Source of the DNA: Caryophanales bacterium UBA3935
GTDB lineage: Bacteria; Bacillota_I; Bacilli_A; ML615J-28; CAG-698
Reading direction: 5' to 3'
Assembly (NCBI GenBank): GCA_002385755.1
Contig: DGED01000045.1
Span: 1 to 15,832 of the forward strand
DNA: 15,832 bases
A program made the position numbers and the translations under genes. Of the stretch, positions 7,002 through 15,138 are shown in pieces. The notes beneath the pieces are model-generated. The model had not been told where the DNA came from, did not search any database, and was given only the letters and a program-made list of their open reading frames with translations. Every line of letters starts with the position of its first letter. Within the stretch, counting starts at the first letter, position 1.

Positions 7002-9194
7002 ATGAAAAGAAGATGGATAGCGTTATTACTGATATTCACTTTAGCATTCGTCTTTGTCGGCTGTAAAAAAAATGGCGATGATAATAAAAATGATCCCAGA
7101 TCCGTAGAAATTTCGATTGACGGGACTAAAATCTCGGAAATCACTCTGGAAGTGGGAGAAGAAAAGACGGTTGTCGCCAAAGTAAAACCCGACGCGGCCT
7201 CACAAGACGTCGTTTGGGAGTCCAAAAACCCGGCGATAGCCACGGTGGATAACGGGAAAATAACCGCCGTCGCTGAAGGCGAAACCGACATAATCGCTAA
7301 AGCGAAAGCCAAAGATAGCGTGCAAGCCAAATTGAAGGTAATCGTTGTTGGTCCTCCGGCCGATCCGGAAAGTGTCGAGATTGTTTACACTAAAACAACG
7401 GTTCCAAAAGGCGGGACGCTTGATTTATCGGCGATCGTATTACCGGAAGACGCCAGGCAAGAAGTTGAATGGGAATCCGACAACCCTTTGATTGCCACGG
7501 TAAATGACAGGGGCACCGTAACCGGCATTGATATCGGCACAGTTACTATAACCGTAAAAGTCAAGGCCAATCCCGCATTGACCGACAGCATTGAGATTGA
7601 AGTACACGAAGCGCACGCGGGAGACCCGGAAGTAAAAATTCAAGGCGAAGGCGAAGTGCAAGTCGGTTCGACAATAACTTTGATGGCTATGATCGTACCC
7701 GATTATTATAGTCAAAGAGTAACCTGGCAGAGTTTGAATCCTTCAATCGCCACGGTTGACGATAAAGGCGTGGTTACCGGGCTAAAAGAAGGTCAGGTAT
7801 GGATTGTCGCGACTTCGGTGGAAGACCCGAACATCCAGGGTATGCACCCGGTTGTCGTAAAACCGAAACCGGCCCCCATTCCGTATCCCGATTTGCAGGG
7901 TTATGAGATTATTATCATGGCAGCCCCGCACGCGCTGCACGAGCATGATCCTTTCTCTGACGAATATGGAAGCGACGACAAAGTGGCTAAGCAACAAGCA
8001 TGGCAGGAAGTCCAAAATCTGATGAACTGCGAGCTCAAGGTTATAGGTTATCCCGACTCGGCTCCTTGGGGTCAAGCGCGTATTGACTGGCTGAACAACA
8101 CCGCGACTACCAATCAAGCCGAATGCGATATTTTCGTGTCAGCAACAGAATGGTTGATACAACTGGTTGAAGGCGGCGCTGCGCATGATGTATTGGGGTA
8201 TTACCAAAAATACGGTCAAAACGCTATGTCGCCCGGATTAAAAGGAGCGTCAACTTATAAAGGCGGGCTTTACTCTTTAATATATCCCCCCGTCGAAGGT
8301 CTAACCGTTGACAAAGGTCTATTCTATAACGTCAACTTGATCGAACAGCTCCAATTGACATCCCCCGCGAAGAAATTCAATGACGGCGAATGGTCATTCA
8401 GCGACTTCAAAGAATACGTCCTGGAAGCGAATAGCCGTCTTGGCGAGGATATGAGCGTATTAAGCGGCCGTCCCGTATTGTATTACATGGGGATGGTTAA
8501 CTCTTCGGGCGTTCCTCTGGCGAACATTGTCACGAATTCCGTTAACTTCAGTCACACGATTGCCGTTGACACCGTCAATTTAATCAAAGATTTATATGAC
8601 GAGGTCGGCTGGGGCGATATCGCTTGGGACGCTTCGGTAGTATCTTTTAACGAACAAAGATCGATTTTCCAAAGCGGCGATTATTGGTTTATCAACACTG
8701 ATAACCGTTGGCCGAAAAATCATTGGGGCGAAGGCACAACCAGGTTCGGTTACGTTCCTTATCCCTATCACGACAGCAAATCAAAAGATGACGCCATGAC
8801 TACCGGAATGGGCGGCGCTTGTTATATGCAAGCGAACGGACGTCAGTATCCGGCTCATGTGAACTCCGAATACGTATACCGCGCGTTTACGGAAATGATG
8901 TTGAAAACCGCGGAAAAGATTAAAGCGGACGTCACTTATGATCCGGAACAAAAGATGAGAAACGCGGCTATGAACAAGCTAAGCGATCCCGAGTCCGTCG
9001 ACGCGATCATTTTCTTCACGAGCGACAGAGTGTTGTTTGACCCGATGTATGAATTGGGCGGCGGCACGGTACGCTTCACTTTGGCAACCGCGATTGAAGA
9101 CGTCGTTGTCAGAGGCGAAGATTATGCGGAAACGATCGCCGAGATACAACCCGACATTATTAAAGCGCTTGTCGATGTTTATGGCTCGTCATAA
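7002..9194 (+). CDS. Second lipoprotein solute-binding protein with three Big_2 domains (paralogue)
   Basis: A 730-residue protein built like the one at 4721. The signal peptide ends in lipobox FVGC with Cys21 lipidated, followed by a charged linker (KKNGDDNKND). Big_2 domains lie at about 32-115, 121-203 and 208-288, and a sugar-binding-protein domain at about 294-730. The binding domain aligns end to end with the upstream paralogue, sharing HALHEHD (310-316), DSAPWG, ADIFVSATEW-like and TYKGG-like stretches, and DNRW in place of DNRF. The two have clearly diverged, which suggests different ligand preference rather than recent duplication. A near-ideal ribosome site (AGGAGGAG), its own promoter and a strong terminator indicate high, separately controlled expression. 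Both proteins probably feed the permease pair at 253-2389, as no other permeases are present. Confidence 0.88.
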   Translation: MKRRWIALLLIFTLAFVFVGCKKNGDDNKNDPRSVEISIDGTKISEITLEVGEEKTVVAKVKPDAASQDVVWESKNPAIATVDNGKITAVAEGETDIIAKAKAKDSVQAKLKVIVVGPPADPESVEIVYTKTTVPKGGTLDLSAIVLPEDARQEVEWESDNPLIATVNDRGTVTGIDIGTVTITVKVKANPALTDSIEIEVHEAHAGDPEVKIQGEGEVQVGSTITLMAMIVPDYYSQRVTWQSLNPSIATVDDKGVVTGLKEGQVWIVATSVEDPNIQGMHPVVVKPKPAPIPYPDLQGYEIIIMAAPHALHEHDPFSDEYGSDDKVAKQQAWQEVQNLMNCELKVIGYPDSAPWGQARIDWLNNTATTNQAECDIFVSATEWLIQLVEGGAAHDVLGYYQKYGQNAMSPGLKGASTYKGGLYSLIYPPVEGLTVDKGLFYNVNLIEQLQLTSPAKKFNDGEWSFSDFKEYVLEANSRLGEDMSVLSGRPVLYYMGMVNSSGVPLANIVTNSVNFSHTIAVDTVNLIKDLYDEVGWGDIAWDASVVSFNEQRSIFQSGDYWFINTDNRWPKNHWGEGTTRFGYVPYPYHDSKSKDDAMTTGMGGACYMQANGRQYPAHVNSEYVYRAFTEMMLKTAEKIKADVTYDPEQKMRNAAMNKLSDPESVDAIIFFTSDRVLFDPMYELGGGTVRFTLATAIEDVVVRGEDYAETIAEIQPDIIKALVDVYGSS

Positions 9195-9207
9195 AAACCG
9201 CTAATTT

Positions 9208-9243
9208 AAAGACCGCTATGCGTTTGCTTGGCGGTCTTTTTTT
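9208..9243 (+). terminator. Strong Rho-independent terminator after the second binding protein
   Basis: AAAGACCGC (9208-9216) pairs perfectly with GCGGTCTTT (9231-9239). A flanking T-G pair can extend the stem inward, and it runs into seven T residues (9237-9243). It lies 13 bases after the stop codon and separates the uptake part of the locus from the second operon. Confidence 0.93.
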
Positions 9244-9312
9244 ATGTTTAAAAACCATTTATCAACCGGATAATTTATTCGCCGTTTATAAGGTTTAATA
9301 TGAATTTGTAAA

Positions 9313-9341
9313 TTGTTATTTATCGCAAATTATGCTATAAT
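9313..9341 (+). promoter_or_regulatory. Extended -10 sigma-A-type promoter of the second operon
   Basis: TTGTTA (9313-9318), a 17-base spacer and TATAAT (9336-9341) preceded by TGC, an extended -10 element. The predicted start point is near 9348, giving a leader of only about 10 bases that includes the weak ribosome site GGTGA (9348-9352). The AT-rich sequence AATTT-GT-AAATT (9303-9314) overlaps the -35 and could be a small operator, but this is weak evidence. The rest of 9244-9312 shows no gene. Confidence 0.7.
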
Positions 9342-9358
9342 AATAACGGTGAATTTAT

Positions 9359-10150
9359 ATGGACTTCAACAAATTTGTTGAAAGCAAATTGTTTCGCGGG
9401 TTTGATTGGCTATACCGTTTGCTGGTTATCAATCTCCTATCGATTCTTATCCCGTTGGCTCTCGCCATCGGACCGTATTTGTTGTATTATCATTTCGGGT
9501 GGTATTTTTTTCTGATAATCGGCTATGTTTTCGCGGTTTTCGCCTTGATTCCCTGCGTGATAAATTCTTTTTTTATAATCAAGCATTATAAAGAAGAAAA
9601 AGCGGGCAATGTTTTTATTCTTTACTTTCAAAATCTCGTGCTCATTTTTAAAAATATATATATCTATGAATTAACGATTATTCCCGCGGGCGGGTTGCTG
9701 GCGTTTGGATCCGCTTATTATTGGGCGGCTTTGGGCGCCGAGAATTTCGCTAGTCTTGACGCGTGGGTCAGAGTTTTAATGATTACGGGGTTCGTTTTTT
9801 CTTTTTTTTGTTTTTGCGCCGTGATATTGTCAATCGTCAATATGCCGATGATCGTTTCTTATTTTCGAATGAAAACCCTGGATTTATATAAAATATCGTT
9901 TTATATAGCTTTTCGGTATTTTTTCCGCACGTTCTTATATCTTGTGATTTTCGGCATTCCCATTATTTTGGCACTCCAATTCCCGTCCTTTTTTTTACCC
10001 GTATACACATTGATCGGGATCAGTTTGCCTTTATATTTGCTTTATTTATTGTCAAGGAATTTCTACTGGCATTTGAGCCGCAATCTTGACGATTTAAAAA
10101 ATATGGATAAATATGATTTAAAAGGAGAGGACAATGAAAATAGGAATTGA
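9359..10150 (+). CDS. DUF624/YesL-like integral membrane protein
   Basis: A 263-residue, very hydrophobic protein with about six membrane segments (roughly 20-44, 48-74, 103-125, 138-165, 190-206 and 209-231). There is no cleavable signal and no catalytic motif that I recognise. The N-terminus (FVESKLFRGFDWLYRLLVIN then a Leu-rich helix ending in GPYLLYY) resembles the DUF624/YesL family, which from general knowledge travels with sugar ABC transporter and glycoside hydrolase genes and whose molecular role is unknown. It is the first gene after a clear promoter. Its 3' end overlaps the following namZ by 17 bases, so it belongs to the same transcript as the glycan-cleaving enzymes. A role as transporter accessory or membrane sensor would be speculation. 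It is markedly more AT-rich than its downstream neighbours, partly because of its hydrophobic codons. Confidence 0.65.
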   Translation: MDFNKFVESKLFRGFDWLYRLLVINLLSILIPLALAIGPYLLYYHFGWYFFLIIGYVFAVFALIPCVINSFFIIKHYKEEKAGNVFILYFQNLVLIFKNIYIYELTIIPAGGLLAFGSAYYWAALGAENFASLDAWVRVLMITGFVFSFFCFCAVILSIVNMPMIVSYFRMKTLDLYKISFYIAFRYFFRTFLYLVIFGIPIILALQFPSFFLPVYTLIGISLPLYLLYLLSRNFYWHLSRNLDDLKNMDKYDLKGEDNENRN

Positions 10151-11270
10151 TCGAATTGACGAGCATCTGCCCTTATTTGCCGGGAAAAGAATCGGTTTGA
10201 TCACCAACCCGACCGGCATTGACGGGCGGCTACGGTCAACGATTGACGTTTTGAAAGAAAAGGTGAATCTAGTCGCTTTATTCGCGCCGGAACACGGTAT
10301 TCGCGGGGATTTGCAGGCCGGCGTTCATTTGGAATCCCACGTCGACGAAAGATCGCAAATAATCGTATACAGCCTTTATACGCAGGAGAAGAAACCGACC
10401 AAGGAGATGCTCGACGCTATCGACGCGCTGTGCATCGATATCCAGGACGCGGGATCAAGGTTCTACACTTACATCTACACGATGGCTTACGCGATGATCG
10501 CCTGCGCCGAGCATGATAAGGAATTCATCGTTTTTGACCGGCCGAACCCGATAAACGGAGTCGACGTCGAGGGTAATATTTTAGACCTTAAATACCGTTC
10601 TTTTATCGGTTATTACCCGATTGTTCAAAGGCACGGACTCACTATCGGCGAGCTAGCCCGTCTTTTTAACGAAGAATACAATATCGGCTGCCGGCTGACG
10701 GTCGTGCCGATGATAGGGTGGAAAAGAGAGATGTTTTATCCGGAAACCGGCCTATTATGGATCGCGCCTTCGCCGAATTTGCCGACATTGGAAACGGCGC
10801 TTGTTTACAACGCGACCTGTATTTTCGAGGGAACCAACGTTTCCGAAGGCCGGGGGACGACGCTGCCGTTTCAAATCGTCGGCGCCCCTTATATCGATCC
10901 GTACGGGTTATCCGACGCGATGAACGATTTTGGTTTTCCCGGCGTCTTTTTCCGGCCGATATTTTTTAAACCGACGTTTTCCAAGCATGCCGACAAGCAA
11001 TGCAGCGGGATTCAGATTCATGTTTTTGACGCCAAGCTTTTCCGACCGGTGAAAATCGGTTGGACGCTCTTTGACGTCATTCGGAAAATGTACCCGGAAG
11101 ATTTTAAAATCAACCCGCCGTGGCGCGAGGGCAGCCCCAACATGTTACAATACAACACGGGCTGCGATTATATCCAAGACGGGGCGTATGATCTTGACGA
11201 ATTATACGCGATAATCGATCGCGATTCCGATATTTTTTCTAAGACGAGAGAGAGGTATTTGATATATTGA
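10134..11270 (+). CDS. namZ: NamZ-type exo-beta-N-acetylmuramidase (DUF1343, GH171), cytosolic copy
   Basis: Predicted to release MurNAc from the non-reducing end of peptidoglycan fragments (378 aa). The whole protein is the two-part DUF1343 fold: the N-terminal domain opens with GKRIGLITNPTGID (17-30), then LFAPEHGIRGD with the conserved Glu53-His54 pair, the likely catalytic region. Later family motifs include FDRPNPING, GNILD, YPIVQRHGLTIGELA, APSPNLPT and FEGTNVSEGRGTTLPF. There is no signal peptide: the start at 10134 has GGAGAGG in good position, and the conserved domain begins within a few residues, leaving no room for an export signal. Characterised NamZ (B. subtilis YbbC) is secreted, so an internal copy is notable. 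The next gene is a lipoprotein paralogue, joined through a TGATG overlap. Confidence 0.9.
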   Translation: MKIGIDRIDEHLPLFAGKRIGLITNPTGIDGRLRSTIDVLKEKVNLVALFAPEHGIRGDLQAGVHLESHVDERSQIIVYSLYTQEKKPTKEMLDAIDALCIDIQDAGSRFYTYIYTMAYAMIACAEHDKEFIVFDRPNPINGVDVEGNILDLKYRSFIGYYPIVQRHGLTIGELARLFNEEYNIGCRLTVVPMIGWKREMFYPETGLLWIAPSPNLPTLETALVYNATCIFEGTNVSEGRGTTLPFQIVGAPYIDPYGLSDAMNDFGFPGVFFRPIFFKPTFSKHADKQCSGIQIHVFDAKLFRPVKIGWTLFDVIRKMYPEDFKINPPWREGSPNMLQYNTGCDYIQDGAYDLDELYAIIDRDSDIFSKTRERYLIY

Positions 11271-12508
11271 TGAAAAGAGCTTATTTGCTTCTAGTTTTGT
11301 TCGCGTTTTCCTTGATTTTGCCGGCGTGCCGTCTTATTCCCGCCGATCCCGGTCACGGGAGCGAAAAGGCGGTTCTGACGGGAATCGACTTAATCGATGA
11401 AAATTTGCATGTTTTTGCCGGCAAGAGGGTCGGATTAATAACCAACCCGACGGGAATAAACAGCAAGTTTCAATCGACAATAGACATTTTATACGAAAAA
11501 ACGAATCTTACCGCCTTGTTTGCGCCCGAGCACGGGATCAGGGGAGATCGCCAGGCCGGCTCTTACGTAGAATCGTATGTCGACGAGAAAACCGGGCTCA
11601 CGGTTTACAGTCTTTATGGGAATCAAAAAAAGCCGACGGCGGGGATGCTCCAGGACGTGGATATTCTTTGCATTGATTTGCAGGATGTCGGAGCGCGTTT
11701 TTACACCTACATTTATACGATGGCCTACGCGATGGAAGCGTGCGCGCAGTATAATAAGAAGTTTGTCGTTTTTGACCGCCCCAATCCGTTGGGCGGAATT
11801 GTTGCCGAGGGGAATATTCTTGACACAGACTATCGCTCCTTCGTCGGCATGTACCCGATTGTTCAAAGGCACGGGATGACGATCGGCGAGCTCGCGCGAA
11901 TGTTTAACGAGGAATTTGGCATCGGTTGCGATTTGACGGTTATTGAGATGAAGAATTGGAAGCGAAGCATGTATTTTGACGACACCTCGCTTCCCTGGGT
12001 AATCCCGTCCCCCAACATGCCAAGTTTAGACACGGCGATCGTTTATCCCGGAACTTGCGTTTTTGAGGGTACGAATATGTCCGAGGGTCGGGGCACGACA
12101 TTGCCGTTCGAGTTAATCGGCGCCCCGTATATTGACGCCGAGGAATACGCTCAGGCTTTGAACGATCTCGAATTGCCGGGGGTAAAATTCCGCCCCGCTT
12201 ATTTCACGCCGATGTTTTCCAAACATCAAAACGCGTTATGCGCCGGCGTTCAGGTGCACGTCACGGACCGGGATGTTTTTCCGGCGGTCAAAGTTGGTTG
12301 GGCGATGCTTGACGTTGCCCGCGACTTATACCCGAAAGATTTTGCTATTCTTAACGCTTCCAATCACGGTTGCATGCTTAATCTGCTCACGGGAAGCGGC
12401 TATATTACCGCGGACATTTATTCGCTTGAAGAACAATTTGATATTATTGACCGCGACACCGCCGAATTCATGGCGATCCGGGAGAAATATTTATTATATC
12501 GGGAGTGA
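11270..12508 (+). CDS. namZ: NamZ-type exo-beta-N-acetylmuramidase (DUF1343, GH171), lipoprotein copy
   Basis: Same predicted activity as the upstream gene, but exported: residues 1-19 are a signal peptide ending in lipobox LPAC, with Cys20 for lipid attachment, followed by a short linker and the DUF1343 domain from about residue 36 (412 aa in all). LFAPEHGIRGD carries Glu87-His88. The RHGMTIGELA, FDRPNPLGG, IPSPNMPS and FEGTNMSEGRGTTLPF motifs match the cytosolic copy, and the two align along their length, so they arose by tandem duplication. I chose ATG 11270, which overlaps the preceding TGA as TGATG; the nearest GAGAGG ends about 14 bases upstream, so translation probably depends on reinitiation. 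An in-frame TTG at 11267 is the alternative and would add one residue. Expected site of action is the outer face of the membrane, on its own or foreign wall glycan. Confidence 0.9.
   Translation: MKRAYLLLVLFAFSLILPACRLIPADPGHGSEKAVLTGIDLIDENLHVFAGKRVGLITNPTGINSKFQSTIDILYEKTNLTALFAPEHGIRGDRQAGSYVESYVDEKTGLTVYSLYGNQKKPTAGMLQDVDILCIDLQDVGARFYTYIYTMAYAMEACAQYNKKFVVFDRPNPLGGIVAEGNILDTDYRSFVGMYPIVQRHGMTIGELARMFNEEFGIGCDLTVIEMKNWKRSMYFDDTSLPWVIPSPNMPSLDTAIVYPGTCVFEGTNMSEGRGTTLPFELIGAPYIDAEEYAQALNDLELPGVKFRPAYFTPMFSKHQNALCAGVQVHVTDRDVFPAVKVGWAMLDVARDLYPKDFAILNASNHGCMLNLLTGSGYITADIYSLEEQFDIIDRDTAEFMAIREKYLLYRE
12501..12505 (+). promoter_or_regulatory. Ribosome binding site that fixes the fusion gene start
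   Basis: GGGAG lies eight bases before ATG 12514. An in-frame GTG at 12505 would begin inside this site and lack one of its own, so ATG 12514 is preferred over the three-residue longer start. Confidence 0.65.
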
Positions 12509-12513
12509 AAGCG

Positions 12514-15138
12514 ATGAAGTCGGCAAAGGAAATGACTTTAAAGGAAAAAATCGGCCAACTGTTTTTTTTCGGTTTTCCCGGGAATGAGCTTTCACCGGAA
12601 ATCATCGCTTTAATTGAGGAATACAAACTTGGGAATATTATTCTATTCGCGAGAAATATCAAAACGCCGAGGCAGTTATTCGAACTGAACAAAGAAATCC
12701 ATGATAGAATTTCCCGCGCGACGGGTATTATGCCTCTAATCGCCATTGATCAGGAAGGCGGGATGGTGACCCGGATTATGAATGGCGTCACTTTTCCTCC
12801 CGGTAATATGACGATGGCGGCGACTGACCGGGAAATGGCATACCGGGTCGGAAAGATCGTCGGCGAGGAATTGCGGGCGCTGGGAATCAACATGAATCTC
12901 GCTCCCGTCCTTGACGTTAACAACAATCCCGACAACCCGGTGATCGGCGTGCGCAGTTTTTCCGACGACCCGGAAACGGTGGCGCGTTTTGGTCTGGAAT
13001 ATATCCGGGGGCTACAAGGAGCGGGTATCATCGCCACCGGAAAACATTTCCCCGGCCACGGCGACACTGCCTTGGACAGTCATTACGCCTTGCCCGTGAT
13101 CGGTCATGATAAAGACCGGCTGGACCGGGTTGAACTCTATCCTTTCCGCCGGGCTATCGAGAACAATATCGACGCCATTATGTCGGCGCACGTGATTTTC
13201 CCTGCTTACGAGAACGGGGAGCTGCCGGCGACTTTATCGGAGAAGGTCTTGACCGGCCTATTGCGCGGCGAATTGGGATTTGGCGGATTGATTGTCAGCG
13301 ATTGTATGGAAATGAAAGCTATCGACGATCACTTTACCGCGCCCCGGGGGGCGCTTGCGGGTTTGCTTGCCGGCCTTGACATGGTTTTCATTTCCCACGC
13401 GCCGGAGAAACAGCGCGCGGCGCTGGAACTATTGACGGCGACCGTCGAGTCGGGAGAATTCCCGCTTTCGCTCTTGGATGAAAAAGCGGAAAGAATCCTT
13501 CGTTATAAAGAGAAAATCTATCCGACAATTAAAGAACATTTTTATAATCGGGATTACGACGCCGTGACCGCGGTTTTGACTTCTTCGGAACACCGAAATA
13601 CGGCGGCCGCGGTGGTCGACGCCTCGCTAACGAAAGTCAAGGGAAAGGATTTCCGCCCCGTCGGGAAGACGCTTGTAATCGCGCCCGACCCGCGGGCCGT
13701 GACCATCGCCGAGGACAAGGTAGCCGCGCTTTCGATTACCGACGCCGTGCGTCATTCGGGCCTGCCTTATGACGTCGTAAAAATTGAAAGAAATATCGCA
13801 AGCGACACCATTGACGAAATCGTCTCTCGGGCGCGGGATTATCAAACCGTGGTGATTTGCACGTGGAACGCAGCTTCCACGGGTCAAGCGGAATTGGCGC
13901 GGAAGCTATACCGAGCTTGCGCCGACCTGTACGTCATCTCCACCCGCAACCCTTACGATATCTTTGCTTTTCCCGAAATCGATAATTATTTATGTTTATA
14001 CGAATATACCCCGAATTCCGTGGCGACGCTCCTTAAGTATTTAAAGGGAGAAATATATCCATCGGGGAAGTTGCCGGTAAGGTTATGGCGGCCGCCGAAA
14101 ATCGGCGCCTCGCTTTACGTCGGGCTTCCCGATTACGCGCTCGAGAAGAATATCGAGTACTTGCGTTTATTGAAACGTCACGGTATTGATAGAATATTTA
14201 TTTCCGGCCATATGCCGGAAATGAAAGCCGGTTTTGAAGGCGAGCTGCGCGAGATTGTTTCCGTCGCGAACGATTTGGGAATGAAAGTGATCCTCGATAT
14301 CTCTCCGGCGGCGTTTTCAAAGATAACATTGCCTCCGATTTATGCTTTGAGACTTGATTACGGCTTTAGCCGCGAGGAAATCGTCCGCCTGGCAAACGAG
14401 GCCGATTATAGAATCGAACTAAACGCCTCGACGATCAGCGAGGAGGATTTGAGATATTTGCTTAACCGGGGGATGCGTCCGGAAAGACTGCGCATAAGTC
14501 ATAATTTCTATCCCAAACCCTATACGGGTCTCTCGCATGAAGAAGTATTGAAGAAAAACCTTGCGTTCCGGAAATACGGGTTTAAAGTGGCGGCTTTTAT
14601 CCCGTCCCAAGTTAACAAGAGACCGCCCCTCTACGAAGGGCTTCCGACCGTGGAAGATCATCGCCGCATGCCTTTATTGGCGGCGTTGTCGGAAGTCGCC
14701 GGGCTTGAGTTGGACGAGATATATTTCGGCGACGCTTACGTCGGCGAGGACGAACTCGCGGCGGCGTTGGCATATGACGGGAAGACCGTCTATGTTCCCC
14801 TCGCATTATACCCGGGAATCACGGACAATGAAAAAGCGATGCTATTACGGGAGCACCGCAATCGTCTCGACGCCACCCCGTATTTTATTCGCTCGTCGGT
14901 TCGTTCGCGCGACGCCGCGATTAAACCGCGCAACACGGTAGCCCGCGGTCTTTGCGAGGTTACCGTCGATAACGAGCTTTTCGGGCGATATCAGGGGGAA
15001 GTGGCGATTATGACGAGCAATCTTCCCGCCGACCGGCGCGTGAACGTCGTCGGCAAAGCGATCGTCACCGATTTTGCCATTAACGAGATAAAGAAGGGAA
15101 AGAAATTCAAATTTATTTTGACGGGTGAGAATTCATGA
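12514..15138 (+). CDS. NagZ-MupG fusion: GH3 N-acetylglucosaminidase joined to 6-phospho-N-acetylmuramidase domain (DUF871/GH170)
   Basis: A single 874-residue cytosolic protein with two complete enzymes and no signal peptide. Residues 1 to about 527 are a two-domain NagZ: KHFPGHGDTALDSH at 177-190 gives the Asp188/His190 dyad, Asp263 in IVSDCMEMKA is the predicted nucleophile, and the C-terminal alpha/beta domain ends with GKLPVRLW. From about 529 a MupG/DUF871 domain begins (KIGASLYVGLPDY), with VILDISP around Asp595, RLDYGF (613-618), HNFYPKPYTGLS (663-674) and a C-terminal cyclophilin-like part (about 766-871, starting near TVARGLCEVTVDN). Known MupG splits MurNAc-6-phosphate-GlcNAc; NagZ removes GlcNAc. 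Together they could alternately strip both sugars from a glycan chain, if MurNAc is phosphorylated between steps. The downstream kinase overlaps by 4 bases (ATGA). Each half has its expected length, so it is a true fusion and not a truncated remnant. I do not know of a described protein with this architecture. Confidence 0.9.
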   Translation: MKSAKEMTLKEKIGQLFFFGFPGNELSPEIIALIEEYKLGNIILFARNIKTPRQLFELNKEIHDRISRATGIMPLIAIDQEGGMVTRIMNGVTFPPGNMTMAATDREMAYRVGKIVGEELRALGINMNLAPVLDVNNNPDNPVIGVRSFSDDPETVARFGLEYIRGLQGAGIIATGKHFPGHGDTALDSHYALPVIGHDKDRLDRVELYPFRRAIENNIDAIMSAHVIFPAYENGELPATLSEKVLTGLLRGELGFGGLIVSDCMEMKAIDDHFTAPRGALAGLLAGLDMVFISHAPEKQRAALELLTATVESGEFPLSLLDEKAERILRYKEKIYPTIKEHFYNRDYDAVTAVLTSSEHRNTAAAVVDASLTKVKGKDFRPVGKTLVIAPDPRAVTIAEDKVAALSITDAVRHSGLPYDVVKIERNIASDTIDEIVSRARDYQTVVICTWNAASTGQAELARKLYRACADLYVISTRNPYDIFAFPEIDNYLCLYEYTPNSVATLLKYLKGEIYPSGKLPVRLWRPPKIGASLYVGLPDYALEKNIEYLRLLKRHGIDRIFISGHMPEMKAGFEGELREIVSVANDLGMKVILDISPAAFSKITLPPIYALRLDYGFSREEIVRLANEADYRIELNASTISEEDLRYLLNRGMRPERLRISHNFYPKPYTGLSHEEVLKKNLAFRKYGFKVAAFIPSQVNKRPPLYEGLPTVEDHRRMPLLAALSEVAGLELDEIYFGDAYVGEDELAAALAYDGKTVYVPLALYPGITDNEKAMLLREHRNRLDATPYFIRSSVRSRDAAIKPRNTVARGLCEVTVDNELFGRYQGEVAIMTSNLPADRRVNVVGKAIVTDFAINEIKKGKKFKFILTGENS

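Noticed and set aside
10134..12508. The two namZ genes as a recent mobile or assembly duplication
   Set aside because: Their DNA has diverged at many codons and only one has a signal peptide, so they are old paralogues, not a collapsed or repeated assembly segment. No inverted repeats or transposase are present.
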